Source: an uncultured Clostridia bacterium
Lineage (GTDB): Bacteria; Bacillota; Clostridia; TANB77; CAG-508
Direction of reading: 5' to 3'
Length of the DNA: 7,634 nt
NCBI GenBank assembly: GCA_934141475.1
Contig: CAKPCG010000044.1
Location: 1-7,634 of the forward strand
Shown: positions 1 through 5,402 of the stretch, in pieces
Layout of the letters: each line of letters starts with the position of its first letter
Numbering within the stretch: the stretch's first letter is position 1
Made by a program: the position numbers and the translations under genes
The notes under the pieces: model-generated
Databases searched by the model: none
Told to the model about the DNA's origin: nothing
The model's input: only the letters and a program-made list of their open reading frames with translations

Positions 1-45
1 AATTATAAAAGTACCAACGAAATCTTAAGTGAATTATGTGCATAA
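1..45 (+). CDS. Possible C-terminal tail of an upstream gene (partial)
   Basis: One forward frame is open from the window edge and reads NYKSTNEILSELCA before a TAA stop; the other two forward frames close earlier. An 8-bp hairpin (ATAATAAA at 42-49, TTTATTAT at 57-64, loop CCGGAAA) overlaps the stop and could be a weak terminator, but no T-run follows it. Fourteen residues are too few to name a family, and chance is a real alternative. Confidence 0.25.
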   Translation, partial: NYKSTNEILSELCA

Positions 46-101
46 TAAACCGGAAATTTATTATTGCCATTTATAAAAAGTGAAAAAATTTGAAAAATGT
101 A

Positions 102-130
102 TTGACAAAACTTCTTAAAAAGCTTATAAT
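102..130 (+). promoter_or_regulatory. Consensus sigma-A promoter of the tRNA-Tyr gene
   Basis: A perfect -35 box TTGACA (102-107) and a perfect -10 box TATAAT (125-130) are separated by 17 bp. The start of transcription should lie near 137, about 32 nt before the first base of the tRNA. Both hexamers match consensus exactly, as expected for a strong stable-RNA promoter. Confidence 0.9.
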
Positions 131-134
131 AGCT

Positions 135-154
135 ATTGTCGATGAGACGACAAT
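135..154 (+). promoter_or_regulatory. Inverted repeat at the transcription start of the tRNA-Tyr gene
   Basis: ATTGTCG (135-141) and CGACAAT (148-154) form a perfect 7-bp inverted repeat with loop ATGAGA. It sits almost exactly at the predicted transcription start. It could be a 5' leader hairpin removed with the leader by RNase P, or an operator. No protein partner can be named. Confidence 0.45.
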
Positions 155-168
155 TAAAAATTGAATAT

Positions 169-477
169 GGGTAGGTGGCCGAGTGGCTAAAGGCGGCAGA
201 CTGTGGTCTTTGGTTAAAACAAAAACCTAAACTTGCAGCTCTTATCAGTAATGGTAAGATGAAAACTAGGCTAATTCGGGGAAACCTTAACAGGAAAGGC
301 TGATGGCAATCCCGAGCTAGGAAGAAATTCCGAGTGTAGAGACTTTATACCTGGTATCTTTAAAAAGATAAAGAGAAAGTCCAGACTACAAACAAAAAAA
401 TTTGGTAGTGAAAACTATAGTAGTAAGAAATCTGTTCTCATTTGAGTACGATGGTTCGAATCCATCCCTGCCCACCA
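169..477 (+). tRNA. tRNA-Tyr(GUA), interrupted by a group I intron in the anticodon
   Basis: The exons are 169-204 and 428-477, giving an 86-nt mature tRNA with encoded CCA (475-477). The acceptor GGGTAGG (169-175) pairs with CCTGCCC (467-473), with one T-G pair. The D stem is GCC/GGC (178-180/192-194). The anticodon stem GCAGA (196-200) pairs with TCTGT (431-435). The T arm is GATGG-TTCGAAT-CCATC (450-466), and the long variable arm CTCA-TT-TGAG (437-446) marks a class II tRNA. The loop joins as CTGT + AAA, so the anticodon is G203, T204, A428 = GUA (Tyr). The joined sequence around the anticodon matches the usual bacterial tRNA-Tyr pattern (ACTGTAAATCT). Other splice points fail: base 205 is G where position 36 must be A, and base 427 is G where an earlier boundary would need T. 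It has its own promoter and terminator. Confidence 0.93.
205..427 (+). ncRNA. Group I self-splicing intron (IC3-like) in tRNA-Tyr, 223 nt, no internal ORF
   Basis: The 5' exon ends in U and the intron ends in G (427), the group I rule. An internal guide GCAG (235-238) pairs with exon CTGU (201-204) and leaves the required G-U wobble at the splice site. TT (233-234) can pair with the first two 3'-exon bases as P10. P2 is TCTTATC/GGTAAGA (240-246/253-259). A P3 candidate is CTAGGCT/AGCTAG (266-272/315-320). P4 is TCGGG/CCCGA (276-280/311-315) and P5 is CCTT/AAGG (285-288/296-299). P7 is GACTTT/AAAGTC (341-346/376-381), P8 is TATCTT/AAGATA (355-360/365-370) and P9 is ACTAC/GTAGT (385-389/405-409). 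Core strings AATTCGGGGAAACCT, ATGGCAATCCCGAGC and GTGTAGAGACT closely resemble, from memory, the Azoarcus tRNA-Ile and Anabaena tRNA-Leu introns. Splicing by two transesterifications is inferred. There is no room for an encoded endonuclease. Confidence 0.9.
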
Positions 478-478
478 T

Positions 479-505
479 AAAAACAAGGAAACTTGTTTTT
501 ATTTT
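479..505 (+). terminator. Intrinsic terminator of the tRNA-Tyr unit
   Basis: AAAAACAAG (479-487) pairs perfectly with CTTGTTTTT (492-500) around a GAAA tetraloop, followed by ATTTT. It starts 2 nt after the CCA end and separates the tRNA from the nuclease gene. Confidence 0.85.
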
Positions 506-520
506 AACAAAATATTTACT

Positions 521-541
521 TATAAATAAATATTGATATAA
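521..541 (+). promoter_or_regulatory. AT-rich upstream element shared with the 5410-5430 region
   Basis: This 21-nt stretch, containing AAATATTGATATAA, is identical at 20 of 21 positions to 5410-5430. In both places it ends just upstream of the SD site of a small accessory gene. TATAAA (537-542) with TTTACT (515-520, 16-bp spacer) could be read as a promoter, but transcription would then start at or after the SD site. The promoter role is therefore uncertain. Confidence 0.4.
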
Positions 542-552
542 AGGTGGAAGAT

Positions 553-936
553 ATGAAATTTATGTCTAATAAAGAAAAAGGCAATACTGGATTGGGAATT
601 GCAATTGCATATTATAGTGCAAATGGATATACGGTATCTATCCCGTTAAATGATACACAAGATTATGATTTAATAGTAGATAAAGATAATGTACTGAAAA
701 AGGTACAAGTGAAAGCGACATCTTGTAAAACAAAATATGATAAATATCAGGTTGCTTTAAAAAGTTGTGGTGGAACAAAAGGAAAAACTTATAAAACTGT
801 AATAGAAACTAATATTGATGAATTATTTATAGTTACAGATACTATGAATATTTTTATAATCCCTATTGAAGTAATTAAGAATAAATCAACAATAAACTTA
901 TGTGAAAAATATGAAAAATATAAAATACAATTTTAA
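553..936 (+). CDS. PD-(D/E)XK homing-endonuclease-like nuclease (I-Ssp6803I type), free-standing
   Basis: A 127-residue protein resembling the PDDEXK_5 group, which includes I-Ssp6803I, the endonuclease encoded in a cyanobacterial tRNA-fMet group I intron. The N-terminal helix contains NKEKGNTGLG with Glu8. A beta strand follows (YTVSIPLND, 26-34), then the catalytic signature DYDLIV (37-42, Asp39) and VQVK (51-54, Gln52, Lys54). The Q-x-K form in place of E/D-x-K is, as I recall, also used by I-Ssp6803I. The rest is alternating strands, and length fits the family (about 120-150 residues). The ATG at 553 has an SD AGGTGG (542-547) at 5 nt; a GTG at 544 overlaps that SD and an ATG at 562 lies too far. 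It follows the tRNA-Tyr intron and its terminator, so its likely target is the intronless tRNA-Tyr gene (inference). A plain Holliday-resolvase-like or restriction-type nuclease is the alternative. Confidence 0.78.
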   Translation: MKFMSNKEKGNTGLGIAIAYYSANGYTVSIPLNDTQDYDLIVDKDNVLKKVQVKATSCKTKYDKYQVALKSCGGTKGKTYKTVIETNIDELFIVTDTMNIFIIPIEVIKNKSTINLCEKYEKYKIQF

Positions 937-952
937 TTATAGCAAAAGTAAT

Positions 953-989
953 AAAAAAGTCAAAAATAGTTGTTTTTTTGACTTTTTTT
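953..989 (+). terminator. Intrinsic terminator after the nuclease gene
   Basis: A 14-bp perfect stem, AAAAAAGTCAAAAA (953-966) with TTTTTGACTTTTTT (975-988), has an 8-nt loop and ends in a T-run. A-rich and T-rich flanks on opposite sides could let it work in both directions. Confidence 0.85.
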
Positions 990-998
990 ATATATAAT
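970..998 (+). promoter_or_regulatory. Possible promoter of the ftsZ-like operon
   Basis: A -10 box TATAAT (993-998) lies just after the terminator. A weak -35 box TTGTTT (970-975) sits 17 bp upstream, inside the terminator stem. Start would be near 1005, 41 nt before the FtsZ ATG. The -35 box matches consensus only in TTG. Confidence 0.45.
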
Positions 999-1045
999 AA
1001 GAAACAAATTAAAACAAAAAGAAAAAACAGGGAGGAAGTTAAACA

Positions 1046-2011
1046 ATGAACGATATAAGGGACTTAGACAAGACACTAAAAATAAAAGTAATAGGAGTAG
1101 GTGGAGCAGGAAATAATGCAATAACAAGAATGATAGAAGACAATGTACAAGGAGTATCATTCTATATGATAAATACAGAAACAGGAACACTAAGAAGATC
1201 AAAAACAAGTAACATTTTACAAATAGGAGTACAAACAACAAGAGGATTAGGAGCCGGAGCAAATGAAATTGTAGGAGAAAGAGCAGCAATAGAAAATAAA
1301 GAAGATATAAAACAAATGTTATCTGGAGCAGACTTAGTGTTTATAACAGCTGGAATGGGTGGAGGAACTGGAACAGGTGCTGCACCAATTGTTGCTGAAA
1401 TTGCAAAAGAGATGGGGATATTAACAATAGGAATAGTAACAAAACCATTCTTATTTGAAGGAAAAGCAAGAAGTTTAAGAGCAGAAAAAGGAACAGAAAG
1501 ATTAAAAAATAATGTTGATGATTTAATAGTTGTTTTAAATGATAATTTGTTAAAAATAACAGATTCTAAAGTAACATTAAACAATGCATTTTCATTGGCA
1601 GATAATATATTAGAACAAGGAATTACTAGTATAACAGATTTATTAACATCAGTAGGTGAAGTTAATATAGATTTTGCAGATATAAAGACAACTATGGGAT
1701 ATAGAGGAAAAGCATATATGGGAATAGGAATAGCATCAGGGGAAAAGAAAGTAGAAGAAGCAGTAAGACAAGCAATAGAAAATCCATTAACAGAAAGTAA
1801 AATAAATGGTGCAAAAGGTGTAATATTTAATGTAAAAGGAAATAATACATTAAGTCTTATGGAAATAAATAGTGCAGTCGCTTTAATAAATGAAAAAGTA
1901 AGTGAAGATGCAAATATTATATTCGGAACTGTAATAGATGAAAACATGAATGACAATGTTCAAGTAACTGTAATTGCAACAGGAGTTGAAGAGGAAAAAG
2001 CTAAGCAATAA
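1046..2011 (+). CDS. ftsZ: FtsZ-family tubulin-like GTPase lacking the C-terminal tail (probable paralogue)
   Basis: A 321-residue FtsZ, the GTPase that polymerises at the division site. The GTP-binding half is complete: GVGGAGNN (17-24), RGLGAGAN (66-73), the tubulin signature GGGTGTG (105-111), and FEGKAR with Glu138 and Arg142. AFSLADN (181-187) and the T7 catalytic loop NIDFAD (207-212, Asp209 and Asp212) follow, so polymerisation-coupled hydrolysis should work. The usual NTD of the T2/T3 region is NTE (43-45), and the next positions (TGTLRRSK) differ from the common AQAL form. The protein stops soon after VIATG, so the linker and the conserved end peptide (IPTFLR-type) that binds FtsA, SepF and other partners are absent; most FtsZ are about 350-400 residues. 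The ATG has SD GGGAGG (1030-1035). No ftsA or dcw genes lie nearby, which supports a second, accessory FtsZ (inference). The next gene starts within 20 nt. Confidence 0.9.
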   Translation: MNDIRDLDKTLKIKVIGVGGAGNNAITRMIEDNVQGVSFYMINTETGTLRRSKTSNILQIGVQTTRGLGAGANEIVGERAAIENKEDIKQMLSGADLVFITAGMGGGTGTGAAPIVAEIAKEMGILTIGIVTKPFLFEGKARSLRAEKGTERLKNNVDDLIVVLNDNLLKITDSKVTLNNAFSLADNILEQGITSITDLLTSVGEVNIDFADIKTTMGYRGKAYMGIGIASGEKKVEEAVRQAIENPLTESKINGAKGVIFNVKGNNTLSLMEINSAVALINEKVSEDANIIFGTVIDENMNDNVQVTVIATGVEEEKAKQ

Positions 2012-2029
2012 ATCAGGAGATGGATGCTA

Positions 2030-2713
2030 ATGAAAAAACTACTTGTAATAATTTGTATATTATTGGTAATTTTTATTGGAATGTATGTGTATAAAAAAAA
2101 TATAAATCAAAATAATGTAACTGCTTCAGATGTTCAAAAAGTACAAGATTATATATCTAAAATATATATGTGGCAAGAAGTGACGGAGGAAGCATTACCA
2201 AAATTTGATAATATTAATGATGCACCTGATTTGTGGACGTGGGAAGTTGTTAAGAAAAATTTGGATGATTATGAATTAGAATATGATGAAATTCAACAAA
2301 AGGCAATAGAACTATTTGGAAAAGACTTTAAAAAACAGTTTCCTAAAGAAGGTACAGAATATATACAATATGATAAAGAATTGCAAAAATATATAGCAAC
2401 AGGAATTGGACTTGATACTTTAGAAGATACATTTTTAATAAAGAATATTAATAAAACTAAAAATGGATATGATGTAGAAATTATAGAATATTTAGAAGAT
2501 TATGAAAATGCAGTTGGACTAGAAGATGAAAATAGTACTTATGACGTTTATATAAAAAATTTAAATAAAGATATAATTGCAACTGTAAAAAGTGATGATA
2601 GTGAAACAAATGAAATTGAAGTAGTAAAAGAAAATATAGAAAAATTCACAACTAAAACTGTAAAATTAGTAAAAGATTCAGAAGGAAAAATATTCGTAGA
2701 AAGTGTAAAATGA
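2030..2713 (+). CDS. Unknown membrane-anchored extracytoplasmic protein, co-transcribed with the FtsZ-like gene
   Basis: I do not recognise this family. The protein has 227 residues. An N-terminal hydrophobic segment (about residues 3-19, KLLVIICILLVIFIGMY) is flanked by lysines. It has no clear signal-peptidase site or lipobox, so it is probably an uncleaved anchor. The remaining 200 residues are acidic and should lie outside the membrane. The region around residues 46-75 is rich in Trp, Asp and Glu (WQEVTEEALP, DLWTWEVVKK), and the end alternates polar and hydrophobic residues like beta strands (TKTVKLVKDSEGKIFVESVK). SD AGGAG (2015-2019) is 10 nt from ATG 2030 and 4 nt from an in-frame ATG at 2024, so a two-residue-longer start is possible. 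It begins 18 nt after the FtsZ-like stop. Its TGA stop is the first triplet of the 119-bp inverted-repeat element. Confidence 0.75.
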   Translation: MKKLLVIICILLVIFIGMYVYKKNINQNNVTASDVQKVQDYISKIYMWQEVTEEALPKFDNINDAPDLWTWEVVKKNLDDYELEYDEIQQKAIELFGKDFKKQFPKEGTEYIQYDKELQKYIATGIGLDTLEDTFLIKNINKTKNGYDVEIIEYLEDYENAVGLEDENSTYDVYIKNLNKDIIATVKSDDSETNEIEVVKENIEKFTTKTVKLVKDSEGKIFVESVK

Positions 2714-2829
2714 GACAGTTGGGACAGTCCAATTTTGTCTCATAAAAATAGTTGAAAAATGTCGAATAATGTAAAAAACAAATTTTGACAAAAAATGTGA
2801 GACAAAATTGGACTGTCCCAATTGTCTCA
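2711..2829. repeat. 119-bp REPIN/MITE-like inverted-repeat element
   Basis: Two 32-bp arms, 2711-2742 and 2798-2829, are reverse complements with one mismatch and are separated by 55 bp of AT-rich sequence. Each arm is itself bounded by TGAGAC and GTCTCA and can fold into its own hairpin: an 8-bp outer stem, then TTGG/CCAA, around a GACAGT loop. Two hairpin-forming repeats in inverted orientation is the REPIN layout; a non-autonomous MITE is the alternative. No target-site duplication is visible at the edges and no transposase is in the window. The left edge supplies the stop codon of the preceding gene. The right edge abuts the SD of the radical SAM gene. Confidence 0.8.
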
Positions 2830-2841
2830 GAGAGGATAAAA

Positions 2842-3720
2842 ATGTTAGAAAAATGTGTGATTTGCCCTCATAATTGTGGAGTAAATAGATTAGATGGACA
2901 AGTTGGAAGATGTAAATCAAGAGATACAGTAAAAATAGCACTATATTCAACACATAATTTTGAAGAACCGTGTATAAGTGGAAAAAGAGGCTCAGGGACA
3001 GTCTTTTTTTCAAATTGTAATATGAATTGTGTATTTTGCCAAAATTATGAGATAAGCCAAAAGGGAAAAGGCAAAGAGATTTCAATAGAAGAGTTGGCAG
3101 ATATTTTTATAAAACAACAGAAAAAAGATGTTGAAAATATTAATTTGGTAACACCGACAAGTTATGTACCACAAATTATTGAGGCAATTAAAATAGCACG
3201 TGGTAATGGATTAAGGTTGCCAATAGTTTATAATACAAATGGATATGAAAAAGTGGAAACTTTAAAGATGTTAGAAGGTTACATAGATATATATTTGCCA
3301 GACTTGAAATATTCAGATGATTTATTAGCAAAACGTTTATCAAAAGTGGATAATTATTTTCAAATTGCTACAAATGCGATAAAAGAAATGTATCGACAGA
3401 CTGGTAGAGCTATTTTTAATGATTATGGAATTATGCAAAAGGGTATGATTATTCGTCATTTGGTTTTGCCTAATCATATTTTAAATTCTAGAAGAGTTTT
3501 AAAATGGATTAATGATAATATGAGTGATGTTTATGTTAGTGTGATGGCTCAGTATTTTCCTACATATAAAGCGAAAGAGATAGAGGATATTAATAGGAAG
3601 TTAACTAAAGAAGAATATGAAGAAATTGAAAATTATTTATATAGATTGAATTTAGAAAATGGTTATATTCAGGAACTTGGTGAACATGAAGAAGAGTATG
3701 TTCCAAGGTGGGAAGAATGA
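2842..3720 (+). CDS. pflX: PflX-type radical SAM protein (COG1313)
   Basis: A 292-residue radical SAM enzyme of the kind annotated as putative pyruvate formate-lyase activating enzyme; its true substrate is unknown. The N-terminus carries a cysteine cluster, C-x2-C-PHN-C-GVNR (Cys5, Cys8, Cys12) with Cys24 in VGRCKS, possibly a second metal or Fe-S site. The S-adenosylmethionine (SAM) cluster motif CNMNCVFC (Cys59, Cys63, Cys66, C-x3-C-x2-C) follows, then a partial TIM barrel with VTPTSYVP, YNTNGYE, LPDLKY and IIRHLVLPNH, all typical of PflX. The start is ATG 2842 with SD GAGAGG (2830-2835). An in-frame TTG at 2785 would translate through the inverted repeat and is rejected. No glycyl-radical enzyme is nearby, so an activase role has no support from context. 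Whether it has its own promoter or is read from the ftsZ-like operon through the element is unclear. Confidence 0.85.
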   Translation: MLEKCVICPHNCGVNRLDGQVGRCKSRDTVKIALYSTHNFEEPCISGKRGSGTVFFSNCNMNCVFCQNYEISQKGKGKEISIEELADIFIKQQKKDVENINLVTPTSYVPQIIEAIKIARGNGLRLPIVYNTNGYEKVETLKMLEGYIDIYLPDLKYSDDLLAKRLSKVDNYFQIATNAIKEMYRQTGRAIFNDYGIMQKGMIIRHLVLPNHILNSRRVLKWINDNMSDVYVSVMAQYFPTYKAKEIEDINRKLTKEEYEEIENYLYRLNLENGYIQELGEHEEEYVPRWEE

Positions 3721-3754
3721 GACATGTGGAATGGTAAAAAAATATTAGAAAATG

Positions 3755-3783
3755 TAGAAAAATGTAAAGCTATGTGGTATAAT
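3755..3783 (+). promoter_or_regulatory. Extended -10 promoter upstream of thyA
   Basis: A perfect TATAAT (3778-3783) is preceded by TGG, giving an extended -10 (TGnTATAAT). The -35 candidate TAGAAA (3755-3760) is 17 bp upstream. Start near 3790 leaves a leader of about 37 nt before the thyA ATG. Confidence 0.7.
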
Positions 3784-3826
3784 TCAAATGTAACTAAAGA
3801 AAGCAATTATAAAAGGAGGATTTAAA

Positions 3827-4684
3827 ATGACTCAAGCTGACAGACATTTTAAAGAAACTTGCAAAAAAATTTTGGAAGAGGGATATTCTTCTGAAGGAAC
3901 TGGTGTAAGAACTAGATGGGAAGATGGTTCAGAAGCAAACTATATCTCAATTGTTGGAGTTCAAAATGTTTATGATGTTGGAAAAGAATTTCCGATGATA
4001 ACATTGAGAAACAACAGCCAAACTGTAAAAAGAGCAATTGATGAAATTTTATGGATTTGGCAGAAAAAGTCCAACAAGGTAAGTGATTTAAATTCTCACA
4101 TTTGGGACCAGTGGGCAGGAAAAGATGGAACGATTGGCAAAGCGTATGGATATCAATTTGCACAAAAGTATGAATTCAAAACAAAAGAAGGAATTCAAAA
4201 AATGGACCAGGTTGATTATGTTTTGTATTTATTAAAACATGATCCAGCAAGTCGTAGAATAATGACAAATCTATTTAATCATTCAGAGTTAAAAGATATG
4301 AACTTAGAACCTTGTGCATATTCTACTCAGTGGTTAGTAAAGGGTGGAAAACTTCATCTTATCCTAAATCAGCGTTCACAGGATATGTTGGCAGCAAATG
4401 GCTGGAATACAATGCAGTATGCAGCATTATTATGTATGTTTGCACAGGTTTCAGGACTTGAAGTTGGAACTTTAACTCACAACATTGGTGATTGTCATAT
4501 TTATGATAGACATGTTCCATTAATCCAAAAATTAATTGATGCAGAGCCAGTTGAGTGTAGTCCTAAATTAGTCATTAATAATCCAACAAAAGACTTCTAT
4601 GAATTTAAAGTAGAGGACTTTGAAATTCAAGATTATGATTACAATAAAGAAATTAAACTTGGAAAAATTCCAGTATCAATCTAG
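3827..4684 (+). CDS. thyA: Thymidylate synthase ThyA
   Basis: A 285-residue enzyme that methylates dUMP to dTMP with 5,10-methylene-tetrahydrofolate, releasing dihydrofolate; it acts as a cytosolic dimer. The phosphate-binding Ser-Arg-Arg is at 142-144 (DPASRRIM). The nucleophile is Cys163 in LEPCAYSTQW, where many ThyA proteins have PCH. NQRSQDM (181-187) and HNIGDCHIYDRH form the nucleotide site. The segment NGWNTMQYA replaces the more common PFNIASYA, a divergent but full-length form. The ATG has a strong SD GGAGG (3815-3819) at 7 nt and its own promoter. folA begins 65 nt after the stop with no terminator between, so the two are probably co-transcribed, which makes sense because FolA recycles the dihydrofolate made here. 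Confidence 0.96.
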   Translation: MTQADRHFKETCKKILEEGYSSEGTGVRTRWEDGSEANYISIVGVQNVYDVGKEFPMITLRNNSQTVKRAIDEILWIWQKKSNKVSDLNSHIWDQWAGKDGTIGKAYGYQFAQKYEFKTKEGIQKMDQVDYVLYLLKHDPASRRIMTNLFNHSELKDMNLEPCAYSTQWLVKGGKLHLILNQRSQDMLAANGWNTMQYAALLCMFAQVSGLEVGTLTHNIGDCHIYDRHVPLIQKLIDAEPVECSPKLVINNPTKDFYEFKVEDFEIQDYDYNKEIKLGKIPVSI

Positions 4685-4707
4685 AGGTAATCTAATTTTG
4701 GATTTAG

Positions 4708-4721
4708 GTGGTTTAAACCAC
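4708..4721. promoter_or_regulatory. Perfect 14-bp palindrome in the thyA-folA gap
   Basis: GTGGTTTAAACCAC is a perfect palindrome with no spacer, the shape of a dimeric repressor site. A TATAAT (4727-4732) begins 5 bp further on, so the palindrome would overlap the upstream part of a folA promoter. No good -35 box is visible at 16-18 bp, and transcription would start inside the SD site, so that promoter is doubtful. An RNA hairpin is unlikely because the palindrome has no loop. Confidence 0.4.
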
Positions 4722-4749
4722 TGAATTATAATAAAAAGGAGCAAAAGAA

Positions 4750-5238
4750 ATGTTAAGTATAATAGTAGCAAAAGCAAAAAATAATATAATAGGAAAAGAC
4801 AATGGTATGCTTTGGAAATTACCAGATGATTTAAAAAGATTTAAAGAAAAAACAACAGGACATACAATAATAATGGGAAGAAAAACATTCGAATCACTTG
4901 GAGGAATACTTCCAGACAGAATGCACATTATATTAAGTAGAAATCCAGATTTTAATATAAATTCAGACTATGTAAAAGTTGTACATTCATTATTAGAATT
5001 ACAACCATATATGGATGATGAGGAAGAACATTTTGTAATTGGTGGTGCAATTATTTATAATTTATTAATGCCATATTGCAAAAAAATGTATGTAACACAA
5101 ATAGATAAAGATTTTGAAGGAGACGCTTTATTTCCAAGAATAAATGAAAATGAATGGAAAGAAGTTTCTAGAGAACAAGGACCAGCAGATGGAATAAATG
5201 ATTTTAATTATGAATATATAACTTACGTAAAAAAATAA
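4750..5238 (+). CDS. folA: Dihydrofolate reductase
   Basis: A 162-residue, usual-length enzyme that reduces dihydrofolate to tetrahydrofolate with NADPH. The N-terminal strand IIVAKAKNNIIG (4-15) is followed by the Met20-type loop. LPDDLKRFK (24-32) carries the catalytic acid Asp27 and the substrate-contacting Phe31. MGRKTFES (42-49) binds NADPH phosphate, and VIGGAIIY (96-103) is the conserved Gly-Gly turn at the cofactor site. The ATG has SD GGAG (4738-4741) at 8 nt. It lies just downstream of thyA, the usual pairing because ThyA is the main consumer of reduced folate. A strong terminator follows the stop by 8 nt, ending the transcript. Confidence 0.96.
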   Translation: MLSIIVAKAKNNIIGKDNGMLWKLPDDLKRFKEKTTGHTIIMGRKTFESLGGILPDRMHIILSRNPDFNINSDYVKVVHSLLELQPYMDDEEEHFVIGGAIIYNLLMPYCKKMYVTQIDKDFEGDALFPRINENEWKEVSREQGPADGINDFNYEYITYVKK

Positions 5239-5246
5239 AATAATGT

Positions 5247-5287
5247 ATAAGAGTTAACAATATCATATTGTTGATTCTTATTTTTTA
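5247..5287 (+). terminator. Intrinsic terminator after folA
   Basis: A 15-bp stem (5247-5261 with 5267-5281: ATAAGA/TCTTAT, three middle pairs including two G-T wobbles, AACAAT/ATTGTT) closes a 5-nt loop and runs into six or more T residues. Confidence 0.88.
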
Positions 5288-5317
5288 TTCGTTGTCGAAT
5301 TTTGCGATGAAAAAATG

Positions 5318-5346
5318 TTGACTGGTAGATGATTTTAATATATATT
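5318..5346 (+). promoter_or_regulatory. Promoter-like pair in the folA-DUF4160 gap
   Basis: TTGACT (5318-5323) and TATATT (5341-5346) are separated by 17 bp, each one mismatch from consensus. It would give a leader of about 95 nt before the DUF4160 start. The rest of 5288-5446 holds an imperfect inverted repeat around 5365-5392 and the shared element, but no other gene on either strand. Confidence 0.5.
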
Positions 5347-5402
5347 GAATATGTTTTTATTCGTATTACTATTGTAATTCATACAATTAGTATTTCCAAA
5401 TG

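Noticed and set aside
205..427. Archaeal/eukaryotic-type protein-spliced tRNA intron, or two separate tRNA fragments
   Set aside because: The length, the U/G splice-site rule, the guide sequence and the P4-P7 core strings all point to a group I ribozyme; there is no bulge-helix-bulge at the junctions.
544..552. GTG at 544 as the nuclease start
   Set aside because: It overlaps the SD AGGTGG that correctly serves ATG 553, and it has no SD of its own.
960..1956. Open frames on the minus strand across the ftsZ-like gene
   Set aside because: They are low-complexity, Leu/Phe/Ser-rich mirror frames of an AT-rich coding sequence, with no SD and no recognisable domain.
2785..2841. TTG at 2785 as the start of the radical SAM gene
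   Set aside because: It would translate the arm of the inverted repeat (residues unrelated to the family). ATG 2842 has an SD and begins exactly where PflX similarity begins.
3718..3723. TGAGAC at the pflX stop as a relic of the 2711-2829 element
   Set aside because: Only six bases match, and three of them are the stop codon; the sequence after it diverges at once.
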